DNA of 64,000 nt. Source: Solibacillus silvestris. Lineage in GTDB: Bacteria > Bacillota > Bacilli > Bacillales_A > Planococcaceae. The notes under the pieces are model-generated. The model ran no database searches, was not told the origin of the DNA, and saw nothing but the letters and a program-made list of their open reading frames with translations. Each line of letters starts with the position of its first letter. The stretch's first letter is position 1. The stretch lies in contig CP014609.1 of NCBI GenBank assembly GCA_001586195.1, positions 62,001 through 126,000 on the forward strand. The letters run 5' to 3'. Both the position numbers and the translations under genes were made by a program. Positions 43,445 to 51,696 of the stretch are shown piece after piece.

Positions 43445-44635
43445 ATGAATTTCGAGTTCACAGAAGAACAGACGCTTTTACGAAAAACTGTGAGGCAATT
43501 CGTTGATGCAGAGATTATCCCTTATATTGCGGAATGGGATGCGGGCGGTGGTTTTGACCCGAAAATATGGAAGCATCTCGCCGAACTGGGCTTAATGGGC
43601 GTTTGTGTACCGGAGAAGTACGGTGGAGCAGGAATGGACTATAATTCGCTTGCAATTGTCTGTGAGGAGCTGGAGCGCGGAGATACGGCATTTCGTACAG
43701 CCGTTTCCGTGCATACTGGCTTGAATAGTATGACGCTCATGCAATGGGGAACAGAAGAACAGAAGGAAAAATATTTGGTGCCCCAGGCAAAGGGAGAGAA
43801 AATTGGCGCGTTCGGTCTGACAGAACCCGGAGCAGGCTCGGATGTTGCGGCAATGAGTTCATTTGCGAAGCGCAATGGGGACCATTTTATTTTGAACGGT
43901 CAAAAGACATGGATTTCCTTATGTGATATTGCGGATCATTTCCTTGTTTTTGCGTATACAGATAAGGAAAAAGCGCATCACGGCATTTCCGCATTTATCG
44001 TTGAACGTGAATGGGCAGGGTTTAGCTCAAAGGCGATCAAGGGCAAATACGGTATTCGTGCAGGCAATACAGGTGAACTGTTCTTTGAGGACGTCAAAGT
44101 ACCGGCAGAAAATTTGCTCGGTGAAGAAGGCGAAGGGTTTAAAATTGCGATGTCCGCATTGGATAATGGCCGTTTTACTGTTGCTGCAGGCGCGGTTGGC
44201 TTAATACAAGCGTGTATCGAAGCGAGCGTCAAGTACTGCAAAGAACGGGAAACTTTCGGGAAGCCGATTGGTGAGCATCAGCTAGTCGGTCAAATGCTCG
44301 CAAAAATGGAAGCCGGCTATGAAATGAGTCGCCTGCTCGTGTATCGTGCAGGTGAGCTGAAAAATAAAGGCGTCCGCAACACTAGGGAAACATCTCTCGC
44401 CAAATGGCAGGCGTGCGACTTTGCGAATAAAGCTGCGGATGATGCAGTTCAAATTCACGGGGCGTACGGTTATTCCGATGAGTACCCGGTAGCCCGTTAT
44501 TTACGCAATTCCAAAGCACCGGTCATTTATGAAGGGACACGTGAAATCCATACAATGATGCAGGCAGATTATGTGCTTGGCAAACGCGCGGATAAGAAAT
44601 TACGCCGGATGCTGCCAAGCTGGCCGTTTGAATAA
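43445..44635 (+). CDS. Acyl-CoA dehydrogenase, possibly glutaryl-CoA-type
   Basis: 396 residues, FAD-dependent. Conserved parts are FGLTEPGAGSDVAAMSS, FILNGQKTWISL, CKERETFGKPIGEHQLV, QIHGAYGYSDEYPVARYLRN and the catalytic Glu in APVIYEGTREIH. It starts 10 bp after the previous gene, so it is in the same operon. In lysine degradation the plausible substrate is glutaryl-CoA or another C5 acyl-CoA; this cannot be settled by eye. A terminator follows. Confidence 0.85.
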   Translation: MNFEFTEEQTLLRKTVRQFVDAEIIPYIAEWDAGGGFDPKIWKHLAELGLMGVCVPEKYGGAGMDYNSLAIVCEELERGDTAFRTAVSVHTGLNSMTLMQWGTEEQKEKYLVPQAKGEKIGAFGLTEPGAGSDVAAMSSFAKRNGDHFILNGQKTWISLCDIADHFLVFAYTDKEKAHHGISAFIVEREWAGFSSKAIKGKYGIRAGNTGELFFEDVKVPAENLLGEEGEGFKIAMSALDNGRFTVAAGAVGLIQACIEASVKYCKERETFGKPIGEHQLVGQMLAKMEAGYEMSRLLVYRAGELKNKGVRNTRETSLAKWQACDFANKAADDAVQIHGAYGYSDEYPVARYLRNSKAPVIYEGTREIHTMMQADYVLGKRADKKLRRMLPSWPFE

Positions 44636-44642
44636 CTTCATG

Positions 44643-44678
44643 AAGCGGAAGGGTTATGCAGACCTTTCGCTTTTTTTA
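44643..44678 (+). terminator. Terminator after the lysine catabolic operon
   Basis: AAGCGGAAGG pairs with CCTTTCGCTT and is followed by TTTTTATA. Confidence 0.85.
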
Positions 44679-44707
44679 TATTGTAAGCAGCAGCCAGGTG
44701 ATTCGGC

Positions 44708-44870
44708 CGGATTGACGAATATAAAGGTAATAGTGGCTAATAAAAAATAAATACGGCTAATATATTTCAAATTGGCGAATACCTTGCTGGATTTGACGAT
44801 TATGTTAAGTGAAATGACGAATATGAAAAGGAAAGTGACGAATAAGTCAGTCCAAGTGGCAATTACCGCC
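44708..44870 (-). repeat. 21-bp-period array F (eight units, motif TATTCGTC/TATTAGCC on minus strand)
   Basis: On the + strand GACGAAT or GGCTAAT-type motifs have their AAT at 44718, 44739, 44759, 44778, 44799, 44820, 44841 and about 44862. In minus-strand order the unit lengths are 21,21,21,21,19,20,21, which is array B lacking its first unit. The minus-strand motif TATTCGTC/TATTAGCC relates to TATTAGAA. It lies after a terminator and before a GNAT gene. Confidence 0.75.
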
Positions 44871-44984
44871 TAGAAAAGGGCCAACAAAAATATACGGTCC
44901 AGTAAATTAGGCGTCTTTGCTATTTGGAAATTCATGTTAATATAAAATTGAAATAATGAATCAGTATTAAAGGGGAGATTTGGA

Positions 44985-45467
44985 ATGGTAATAATTCGGA
45001 CAATGCATGTTGAAGACATACCTCAAGTTCAGGATGTTGCAAAAAAATCTTGGAATGCTACATATGAAGGAATCATTCCTTTTGAGATCCAAGAAAAATT
45101 CCTGAAAGTTGCCTACAATAACGATAGGATGAAACAACGATTGGAACGTTCTTTTCTTTTTGTAGCTGAAATTGACAGTAATGTTGTAGGGTTCGCGAAT
45201 TTCTCTCCTGTTTATGATGAGGGGAAAGCGGAACTCGGGGCGATCTACCTTTATCCAGAATATCAGGGAAAAGGGATTGGCTCGGCTTTATTGCAAAAAG
45301 GAATTAATGAACTGGAAGGCGTAGAGGAAATTTATATAAACGTCGAAAGGGACAATGAAATCGGCAAAAGCTTTTATGATGCAAAAGGCTTTCAGGTTTT
45401 GAAAGAGTTCGATGATAATTTTGAGGGATATATATTAAAAACAGTGCGAATGGTTTTAAATGTATAG
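44985..45467 (+). CDS. GNAT-family N-acetyltransferase
   Basis: 160 residues. A typical GNAT with IRTMHVEDIPQVQDVAKKSW at the start, the acetyl-CoA loop YLYPEYQGKGIGSALLQKG (residues about 88-106) and ERDNEIGKSFYDAKGFQ. The substrate is not predictable. AGGGGAGA precedes the ATG. The next gene follows after 36 bp. Confidence 0.87.
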   Translation: MVIIRTMHVEDIPQVQDVAKKSWNATYEGIIPFEIQEKFLKVAYNNDRMKQRLERSFLFVAEIDSNVVGFANFSPVYDEGKAELGAIYLYPEYQGKGIGSALLQKGINELEGVEEIYINVERDNEIGKSFYDAKGFQVLKEFDDNFEGYILKTVRMVLNV

Positions 45468-45503
45468 CTTTGTCAGTAAAGATAATCAAAGGGGGAAATA
45501 AAT

Positions 45504-45938
45504 ATGAATACTGAAGTTCAAAACCTATACAATAAACTCATTGATGGCTGGAATAGACGTGATGCTCAAGGGATGTCTGATCCATTCGCAGAACATGGAG
45601 TCCAAATTGGATTTGACGGAAGTAAGCTGATAGGCAAAGAAGAAATTTTTTCGCATCTTTTTACTATTTTCGAAAACCATCCAACCGCTCCTTTTATAAC
45701 GAAAGTAAAAGAGATACGTTCGCTGGGAACTGATGCAGCAATTTTATATGCTATTGCAGGAATGATTCCTCCTGGGAAATCAGATATTGAACCCGCAGTA
45801 AATGCCCATCAAACACTAGTCGCTGTGAAAAAAGACAACGGTTGGCAAGTTGAGCTATTTCAAAATACCCCTGCACAGTTTCATGGAAGACTGGAATTAG
45901 TGGAGGAAATGACGGAAGAATTAAGGGAGTTGCTTTAG
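45504..45938 (+). CDS. SgcJ/DUF4440-type SnoaL-like protein
   Basis: 144 residues with the cone-shaped NTF2/SnoaL-like fold pattern: helical YNKLIDGWNRRDAQGMSDPFAEHG, then beta strands ending ETLVAVKKDNGWQVELFQNTP-like (here QTLVAVKKDNGWQVELFQNT). This family includes small isomerase- or hydrolase-like proteins; function here is unknown. Probably co-transcribed with the GNAT gene. Confidence 0.8.
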   Translation: MNTEVQNLYNKLIDGWNRRDAQGMSDPFAEHGVQIGFDGSKLIGKEEIFSHLFTIFENHPTAPFITKVKEIRSLGTDAAILYAIAGMIPPGKSDIEPAVNAHQTLVAVKKDNGWQVELFQNTPAQFHGRLELVEEMTEELRELL

Positions 45939-45959
45939 TTTTAGTGGAGAGTGATAGGA

Positions 45960-46040
45960 ATGGTTAATTGGAAGAAGAGTAAGGGAGTGCTGGGTGCGGT
46001 CGTTTTATGTGGTGTGATTTGGTTTGCCCATCCGGCATAA
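45960..46040 (+). CDS. Possible short membrane peptide (26 aa)
   Basis: ATG with GGAGAGTGATAGGA just upstream opens a frame of 26 residues with one hydrophobic segment (GVLGAVVLCGVIWFAHPA). It could be a real micropeptide or the remnant of a longer gene. The following 46041-46377 has no gene; AAGTAC occurs at 46039 and 46060, 21 bp apart, and the rest is AT-rich promoter region. Confidence 0.25.
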   Translation: MVNWKKSKGVLGAVVLCGVIWFAHPA

Positions 46041-46377
46041 GTACAGGTAAACGAATTGGAAGTACAAATAAGTGCGCAATATACGTAAGGTTATACATAG
46101 TGTTTGGGTGTTTTGAGAGTGAAGAAGGGCGAGCTTAGCATACTGAGCTTGCTTTTTTATTTTATACAACGAATAGCAATAAATGTTTTAAATAAGCCGA
46201 AAGAGCGAATGCTAAATGAAGTATAAATGACTAAAAGAAGTGTAAATTATGATTCTATATATGGATAAAGGATTAGGTTATATTAACCGAATTTCGATAT
46301 TTCAGTATATTTATTTGGATAATAAAATTATATATGGAATAATTTTATTATTCTAGAGATAAGAGGGGTTACAGAAG

Positions 46378-47178
46378 ATGAAGAAACTTGCATACTTATT
46401 TTTAGCGATGTTCTCAAGTTTGGTGCTTGCCGCATGCACGGAACAAAAAAGTGAAGAGAAAGAAGTAATTACAACAACTGCTGATCAGAGTGACTGGTCC
46501 TATGAGGAAACGACTGGACCTGAACACTGGGGAGAACTCCATCCCAGTAATTTAGCATGTGTGAATGGAAGTGAACAATCGCCGATTAATGTTGAATTTC
46601 CCGAAGTGAAAGCAGATGGAAATTTAAAAGGGAATGAGATTCACTATGAACCAGCACCGTATACACTCGAAAATAACGGTCATACGATACAGGCCAATGC
46701 CACAACAGAAAGCAACCACATTATTTTTGAAGAAAATGAGTACAAGCTTTCACAATTTCATTTTCATACACCAAGCGAGCACCAGTTTAATGGGCAAAAC
46801 TATGATATGGAACTGCATTTAGTACATAGTGACAAGGATGGAAAGCTGGCTGTTATTGGGTTGATGATTCAAGAAGGAAATGAAAATAAACTGTTTACAT
46901 CAATGTGGAATGAATTACCGACAGATAAAACGGCAAAAGGTAATTCCGAAAAGCATATCATTGACTTACAGGCTTTACTGCCGGAGAATGAAACGACTTT
47001 CCAATATGCCGGTTCATTAACGACACCTCCTTGTACAGAAGAAGTACAATGGATTGTTTTTGAGCAGCCGATTGAAATGTCAAAAGCACAAATAAAAGCT
47101 TTCCAGCAAATTTTCCCGGATAATCACCGTCCTGTTCAGCCGATAAATGAACGGGAAATTAATAAAAGCGGAGAATGA
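46378..47178 (+). CDS. Alpha-type carbonic anhydrase lipoprotein
   Basis: 266 residues. Lipobox LAAC after a short signal; then the eukaryotic-type carbonic anhydrase fold: WSYEETTGPEHWGELHP, NGSEQSPINV, zinc histidines in FHFHTPSEH and ELHLVH, and the C-terminal SLTTPPCTEEVQWIVF. Two Cys (LACVNGS and PPCTEE) can form the usual disulfide. It hydrates CO2 at the outer membrane surface. Bacillales members are known but not universal. Confidence 0.93.
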   Translation: MKKLAYLFLAMFSSLVLAACTEQKSEEKEVITTTADQSDWSYEETTGPEHWGELHPSNLACVNGSEQSPINVEFPEVKADGNLKGNEIHYEPAPYTLENNGHTIQANATTESNHIIFEENEYKLSQFHFHTPSEHQFNGQNYDMELHLVHSDKDGKLAVIGLMIQEGNENKLFTSMWNELPTDKTAKGNSEKHIIDLQALLPENETTFQYAGSLTTPPCTEEVQWIVFEQPIEMSKAQIKAFQQIFPDNHRPVQPINEREINKSGE

Positions 47179-47188
47179 AAAGTTTAGT

Positions 47189-47274
47189 AAAAGCACGCAA
47201 ACCATTGTTGAAGTGACCCCTAAAAGTTAGACACATCTAACAATTGAGGTGCAGTTCATTGTTTGCGTGCTTTT
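47189..47274 (+). terminator. Large terminator-like palindrome with foreign-looking loop
   Basis: AAAAGCACGCAAAC (47189-47202) and GTTTGCGTGCTTTT (47261-47274) are perfect complements and form a normal terminator stem. The 58-base loop holds ACCCCTAAAAGTTAGACA and GTGCAGTTCA, which resemble terminal sequences of IS3/IS150-type elements, and an inner TTAGA/TCTAA pair. It may be a terminator into which an IS end or small element has inserted. Confidence 0.55.
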
Positions 47275-47324
47275 GTATTAATGTTACCGAATCTAAATAC
47301 ATAGCGGATTCCTTTTATTTACTG

Positions 47325-47348
47325 TATAATTATCTTGAATTCAAGATA
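47325..47348 (+). promoter_or_regulatory. -10 box and MhqR-like operator of the pirin gene
   Basis: TATAAT (47325-47330) is followed directly by the perfect 18-bp palindrome TATCTTGAATTCAAGATA (47331-47348). The B. subtilis MarR-type quinone repressor MhqR recognises TATCTCGAATTCGAGATA, so this is probably an MhqR-family site. No marR gene is nearby. Confidence 0.6.
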
Positions 47349-47379
47349 AAATATTTCAACGATGGAAAGGTGATTCAGA

Positions 47380-48093
47380 GTGATTGTACATAATCCTTCT
47401 ACTAAGCGATTTACAGCAAAGAATGAATGGCAAGAAACCCATTTTAGTTTTTCATTTGGTCCGTATTATGATGAAGAAAATATTCAATTCGGTCCATTGC
47501 GTGTTTTAAATGATGACATCGTTAAACCGAACAAAGGGTTTGGCATTCACCCGCATAGAGAGGCAGAAATTGTTTCCATTGTTTTAAAAGGGCAGTTAAA
47601 GCATGAAGATAATTTAGGGAATGTTGGTACACTTCAATACGGTAATGTGCAAAGAATGACAGCTGGTACGGGGGTACTTCATTCTGAGGTGAATCCAGCA
47701 GAAGATGAGGATACCCACTTTTTGCAATTATGGATTTTGCCAAATGAAAAGCAATTAACGCCATCATATGAAGATATTACATTTGACCATGACAAATTAA
47801 GAAATGAACTGTTACCAGTCGTATCTCATAATGCAGAGGAAAATGTAGCGATGATCAACCAGGATGTAACGCTATATCTTTCAAAAATAGATGCGGAAAG
47901 AGAAATTCAATTCCAGCAAAAAGAAGGACGTAAAATTTATGTATTTGTCATTGAAGGAGAAGTTTCTCTAAATGGGGATGTTACGTTACAAAGTCGTGAT
48001 GATGCACGAATCACCGACCTTCATTCGTTAACAATACACGCAAAAAAGGATGCATTTATCCTTTTAATCGATCTGCCTGGAGGTGAAGGATAG
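47380..48093 (+). CDS. Pirin-family protein
   Basis: 237 residues of the bicupin pirin family. Metal-site region GFGIHPHREAEIVSIVLKGQLKHEDNLGN (His-x-His and Glu) and MTAGTGVLHSEVNP (His). The C-terminal cupin is shorter. Pirins may act as quercetin dioxygenases or redox sensors. The start is GTG 47380 with AAAGGTGAT about 9 bp upstream. The palindrome upstream suggests quinone-stress control. The next gene starts immediately after the stop. Confidence 0.9.
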   Translation: MIVHNPSTKRFTAKNEWQETHFSFSFGPYYDEENIQFGPLRVLNDDIVKPNKGFGIHPHREAEIVSIVLKGQLKHEDNLGNVGTLQYGNVQRMTAGTGVLHSEVNPAEDEDTHFLQLWILPNEKQLTPSYEDITFDHDKLRNELLPVVSHNAEENVAMINQDVTLYLSKIDAEREIQFQQKEGRKIYVFVIEGEVSLNGDVTLQSRDDARITDLHSLTIHAKKDAFILLIDLPGGEG

Positions 48094-48375
48094 ATGCTAT
48101 ATGTACGTCATACTGTTGGCAGCAGACTATTCTGTGAAACTACAGAATATGAAATCAAACCAGTTGGGGACTTTTGGGAAATTTCATTTCAAGCTGACCA
48201 GGAAACCGCAAATACGTTATTAAAATTCCGAGATGAACTCAATATTTTTTATGTAGAAGAAGATAACCAAAATCAAAAAACATGGTTCTATTCATCAGAA
48301 GGGGATGTCCATTTCTTGGAGGATGAAAGTAAATGTATAATTATTTGTGATCATAAGACCGTTTACCCGGTATAA
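48094..48375 (+). CDS. Small uncharacterised protein co-transcribed with pirin
   Basis: 93 residues beginning LYVRHTVGSRLFCETTEYEI, with a Cys and mixed beta/alpha character, ending FLEDESKCIIICDHKTVYPV (two Cys). No family is recognised. The ATG abuts the pirin stop and CTGGAGGTGAAGG supplies a ribosome site, so it belongs to the pirin operon. Confidence 0.7.
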   Translation: MLYVRHTVGSRLFCETTEYEIKPVGDFWEISFQADQETANTLLKFRDELNIFYVEEDNQNQKTWFYSSEGDVHFLEDESKCIIICDHKTVYPV

Positions 48376-48382
48376 GTATAAA

Positions 48383-48421
48383 GCGAGGGTCCTGCCTAAT
48401 AATTAGACAGGACCCTCGTTA
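48383..48421. terminator. Bidirectional terminator
   Basis: GCGAGGGTCCTGCCTAAT pairs with ATTAGACAGGACCCTCGT almost perfectly; between convergent genes. Confidence 0.9.
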
Positions 48422-48423
48422 AT

Positions 48424-49167
48424 TTATTTCAGCATTGTCGTTTTTAAAAATTCTTTTGTTCGCTCTTCTTTCGGATGGTTGAAAAATTGATCGGGGTCAC
48501 CGCGCTCGATAATTTTTCCATCATGCATATACACGATCCAGTCAGCCACTTCTCTGGCAAATCCCATTTCATGGGTTACAACAACCATTGTCATTCCTTC
48601 TTGAGCCAATTCTTTCATCGTTGTTAAAACCTCTCCCACAAGCTCTGGATCAAGTGCAGATGTCGGTTCATCAAATAGCATAATGTCTGGTTCCATTGCA
48701 AGTGCTCTAGCAATTGCTACCCGTTGCTTTTGCCCGCCGGATAGTTTATTAGGGTAGACATCGGCCTTATCTTCCAAGCCGACTTTTTCCAGAAGTTGTT
48801 TTGCTTTGGAGATTGCCTCCTTTTTGTCAATGCCCTTAACCATAACTGGGGCCTCAATAATATTTTCCAAAACAGTTTTGTGAGGGAATAAATTGAAATG
48901 TTGAAACACCATTCCTACCTTTTCCCTTATGTTGTTAAGGTTATCATTTTTAGGGTCGACTTCTTTTCCACCTATAGTAATACTACCGCTATCTTTTCTT
49001 TCTAAAAAATTCAGACATCGAAGGAGAGTACTTTTCCCTGAGCCACTCGATCCTATTAAACAAACAACATCGCTTTCGTAAACGGTCATATCGATATTTT
49101 TTAATACATGCAAGTCGCCAAATGACTTATTCAATTGATTAATTTTAATCATTTCTTTTGCTTCCAT
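48424..49167 (-). CDS. Amino-acid ABC transporter ATP-binding protein
   Basis: 247 residues of the polar amino-acid type. Walker [10 protein letters not shown], signature LSGGQKQR, Walker [14 protein letters not shown] and switch His in VTHEMGF. It powers uptake with the permease and binding protein encoded upstream on the same strand. ATG follows GTAGGAGG by 8 bp. Last gene of its operon. Confidence 0.95.
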   Translation of the reverse strand: MEAKEMIKINQLNKSFGDLHVLKNIDMTVYESDVVCLIGSSGSGKSTLLRCLNFLERKDSGSITIGGKEVDPKNDNLNNIREKVGMVFQHFNLFPHKTVLENIIEAPVMVKGIDKKEAISKAKQLLEKVGLEDKADVYPNKLSGGQKQRVAIARALAMEPDIMLFDEPTSALDPELVGEVLTTMKELAQEGMTMVVVTHEMGFAREVADWIVYMHDGKIIERGDPDQFFNHPKEERTKEFLKTTMLK

Positions 49168-49179
49168 TGCTTACGCCTC

Positions 49180-49845
49180 CTACCTGTCGCTAATTGCTAA
49201 TCTCTTTTCGAAACGGTTTACTATCAATGTTAACAACGCCACTAATACTAAGTAGTAGATTGCAACAATCAGTAAATAGGTCATTTCGTCAAAGTTATTA
49301 GATCCTAGCGTTGTCGCTACATTAAAGAGTTCATTCATCGAAATAAATGCGGCTAACGAAGAATCTTTCAAACCGATAATAAATTGGTTACCCAATGGAG
49401 GGAGCGCACGGCGGAATGCCTGCGGAAGAATAATTCTTCTTAATGTCAGAACTTTGGTCATCCCTAAAGAGCGTCCAGCCTCCATCTGACCTTTATCGAC
49501 TCCTTGGATAGTACCTCGAAGAATTTCAGAAATGTATGCGCCATTATGAAGCGCCAAAGCAAGTGAAGCAGCCCAAAAATCGGGAAGAAGGAAAAGCCCG
49601 CTAAGTCCGAAGTAGAGGATAAAGATTTGAACAATTAGCGGTGTTCCGCGAACTAAAAAGACATATATATCTGAAATGAGTTCTAATACTTTTATTTTAG
49701 AAATTTTCATCAGGGCAAAGAAAAGCCCGATTACAATACCTATTAAGATGGATACAACCGTCAGCTCCAATGTTAAGAGCATGGCTTTAAGAAAAACATC
49801 TTTTGTATCGATTAATACTTCTATAAAATGTGAAAAACTTGGCAC
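49180..49845 (-). CDS. Amino-acid ABC transporter permease
   Basis: 221 residues with five membrane helices of the HisM/TcyB type; the EAA loop reads EAGRSLGMTKVLTLRRIILPQAFRRALPP. The start is GTG 49845. It lies between the binding-protein gene and the ATPase gene. Confidence 0.94.
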   Translation of the reverse strand: MPSFSHFIEVLIDTKDVFLKAMLLTLELTVVSILIGIVIGLFFALMKISKIKVLELISDIYVFLVRGTPLIVQIFILYFGLSGLFLLPDFWAASLALALHNGAYISEILRGTIQGVDKGQMEAGRSLGMTKVLTLRRIILPQAFRRALPPLGNQFIIGLKDSSLAAFISMNELFNVATTLGSNNFDEMTYLLIVAIYYLVLVALLTLIVNRFEKRLAISDR

Positions 49846-49878
49846 TGTACCTACTTCCTTTCTTATTAGAGGATTGAA

Positions 49879-50664
49879 TTATTCAGGTTTTTTTGTGATG
49901 TCCTCACCAAAATACTCCATGCTAATCCGAGAAAGTGTTCCATCTTCCCGGAGTTTATCCAGCGCCTCGTTAACTCGCTTCAATAGGTTGGGGTTATCTT
50001 TAGGCAGTACAATTGCTTGTTCACTGCGTTCGATTAATTGCTGCCCTTCAACTTTAAATCCTTCTTTTGCAGCGTTTTTTCCAGTAACAAAATCGGTGAT
50101 GACCGCATCATGACGACCACTGTTTAACGCCTGTAAAGCTGTGATGTCGCTGTCATAGGTTTTAACATTGTCGGTATATCTGGAGGCTGTATCAGCATAG
50201 GTTGACCCTTTTGCTACAGCTACTTCTTTTCCGGCTAAATCATCGACAGTTTTAATATCACTATCAGGTCGGGTAAAAATTTGTGGTCCGGAATAATAAT
50301 AGGGGGTAGAGAAAGCAACATGTTTGCTTCGCTGTGGATTAATCGTGTGGCTGGCAACAGCTACATCTGCACGGCCAGTTTTGACTCCTTCTACAATTCC
50401 TTTAAATTTAATCCGCTTTTGAACCGGTTCCAGACCGAGTTCTTTTGCGATCGCTTCGCCAACTTCGATGTCAAATCCTGACATCGTAAGATCCTCATTA
50501 TTTACATAGCTAAATGGCTTAAACTCGCCAGAAGCAGCAAAAACAAACTGATCTTTATGTATCAATTCTGATCCGTCGGCAAGCTTTTCCTTTTCCGCAC
50601 AAGCAGATAAGAAGCAAGCCGCGATAAAACTGAAAATCAATATTAACTTCTTTTCCAACCGCAT
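49879..50664 (-). CDS. Amino-acid ABC transporter substrate-binding lipoprotein (TcyA-like)
   Basis: 261 residues. Signal peptide and lipobox LSAC, then a family 3 binding-protein fold (FVFAASGEFKPFSYVNNEDL, GFDIEVGEAIAKELGLEP, GRADVAVASHTINPQRSKHV, EQAIVLPKDNPNLLKRVNEAL). The ASGEFKPF motif is like cystine receptors TcyA/YckB, so cystine or a related amino acid is a reasonable guess. ATG 50664 is preferred; TTG 50676 lies on the ribosome site AGGAG. Confidence 0.9.
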   Translation of the reverse strand: MRLEKKLILIFSFIAACFLSACAEKEKLADGSELIHKDQFVFAASGEFKPFSYVNNEDLTMSGFDIEVGEAIAKELGLEPVQKRIKFKGIVEGVKTGRADVAVASHTINPQRSKHVAFSTPYYYSGPQIFTRPDSDIKTVDDLAGKEVAVAKGSTYADTASRYTDNVKTYDSDITALQALNSGRHDAVITDFVTGKNAAKEGFKVEGQQLIERSEQAIVLPKDNPNLLKRVNEALDKLREDGTLSRISMEYFGEDITKKPE

Positions 50665-50857
50665 ATTACGTATCAACTCCTCTCATGTATTTCTACAATC
50701 TGTTTTATTAAATATCTTACTAAAAAAGTGAATACCCCTTTTATCCCTTATATAAACAAAGGGTGTCAGGGTATGAACCAATAAAACGATTTTTTTGGTT
50801 GAAAATGTCGAGTATTTTTATAATTGCTTTGCTAATATGTATCCATGAAGGAAGGGT

Positions 50858-50956
50858 ATGTTGTTAACAGAATTAAATCAGATGATTGAATATATTGAAG
50901 ATGATCTAACCAATGACTTGTCTCTTTATCCTTGTACTAAAGCAGAACAAGCATAA
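50858..50956 (+). pseudogene. N-terminal remnant of an AraC-type regulator
   Basis: A frame of 32 residues starts MLLTELNQMIEYIEDDLTND, which matches the usual opening of AraC-family regulators of bacilli (leading to the first helix-turn-helix), then shifts to an unrelated short tail and a stop. The remainder of the regulator is not found downstream. It is best seen as a decayed gene. Confidence 0.5.
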
Positions 50957-50978
50957 CAATTAGAAGGAGGGGATTAGA

Positions 50979-51152
50979 GTGGCCCTAATAACTCCAAAAT
51001 GTATGAAATGTAATAATGAAATTAAAGGTGATGAAAAAATATTGGTTGAAATGCGTTACCCGAAGCGAAAAGGATTTACAGAAATCAAAGCTTTTTTGAA
51101 TGTGGAAGGCAAATTTATTTGTGAAGAGTGTTCAGCTGAAATTAAAATTTAA
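50979..51152 (+). CDS. Small zinc-ribbon protein (57 aa)
   Basis: 57 residues with two CxxC pairs: CMKCNNEIKGDE near the start and CEECSAEI near the end, joined by VEMRYPKRKGFTEIKAFLN. Such proteins occur widely in Bacillaceae, often misnamed as hydroxamate transporter components. Probably binds zinc; role unknown. GTG 50979 follows AAGGAGGGG. Too short for most gene lists but clearly real by motif and ribosome site. Confidence 0.75.
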   Translation: MALITPKCMKCNNEIKGDEKILVEMRYPKRKGFTEIKAFLNVEGKFICEECSAEIKI

Positions 51153-51160
51153 TCATATTA

Positions 51161-51202
51161 AAAAGTTGCTCCATTGGTGAAGGAACCAATGGAGCAACTT
51201 TT
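51161..51202. terminator. Bidirectional terminator
   Basis: AAAAGTTGCTCCATTGGT and its exact complement around a 6-base loop. Confidence 0.92.
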
Positions 51203-51209
51203 CGTATGT

Positions 51210-51536
51210 TTAGGCAACATTTTTACATGCTTCTGCACATTTAAAGCACGCTTCCGCACATTTTTGGCAATGGTCATGATCGTGCTTTTTGCATTCATTT
51301 CCACACGCTTCACAAATTTTGGCACAAACGGCAGCCAGTTCGGAAATAAAGGGTGTACCTCTAGAAATCGCCTGTTCCAAGTAGTTGCAAATATCTGCGC
51401 ACTCTCTGTCCAAACGGATACATTCCGTCATCATCTGAACGTGATCTTCTTTTAAGCAGGCGTCAAAACAGTGGTTGCATGCTGCCATACACTCATGTAA
51501 AGTTTGCAGCAATTGTTGATGTTGTTCATGTAACAT
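51210..51536 (-). CDS. Four-helix copper-storage-type protein (Csp/DUF326)
   Basis: 108 residues with about 14 Cys spaced in helical CxxxC patterns: CMAACNHCFDAC, CADICNYL, CAKICEACGNEC, and HCQKCAEACFKCAEAC. This is the cytosolic copper storage protein (Csp3-like) pattern, where Cys line the core of a helix bundle and bind many Cu(I). ATG 51536 has GAGGAGG 8 bp upstream; the frame is open to GTG 51566 without a ribosome site. A copper-type operator controls the divergent gene. Confidence 0.87.
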   Translation of the reverse strand: MLHEQHQQLLQTLHECMAACNHCFDACLKEDHVQMMTECIRLDRECADICNYLEQAISRGTPFISELAAVCAKICEACGNECKKHDHDHCQKCAEACFKCAEACKNVA

Positions 51537-51637
51537 TTCCCATTCCTCCTCGTTAAGTTTATACACTTCTAATTTTCCCGTTATTTTGTCCAGTAAACTA
51601 ACCTCAATAGATTCTTAAAAATTTGTAAGGTTATTAA

Positions 51638-51657
51638 ATACCTTGTAGGGGTATAAT
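51638..51657 (+). promoter_or_regulatory. CsoR-like operator overlapping a -10 box
   Basis: ATACCTTGTAGGGGTATAAT holds the CsoR-type palindrome TACC-N5-GGGGTA (51639-51653), with TATAAT at 51652-51657. CsoR represses copper-efflux genes in B. subtilis and releases DNA on Cu(I). A clean -35 at normal spacing is not seen. Confidence 0.55.
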
Positions 51658-51696
51658 GATTTGGGGGAGAAAATTAAAAAAAGGAGAAATGCAACG

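Noticed and set aside
46039-46066. AAGTAC pair 21 bp apart as a start of another array
   Set aside because: Only two units; not enough to separate from chance.
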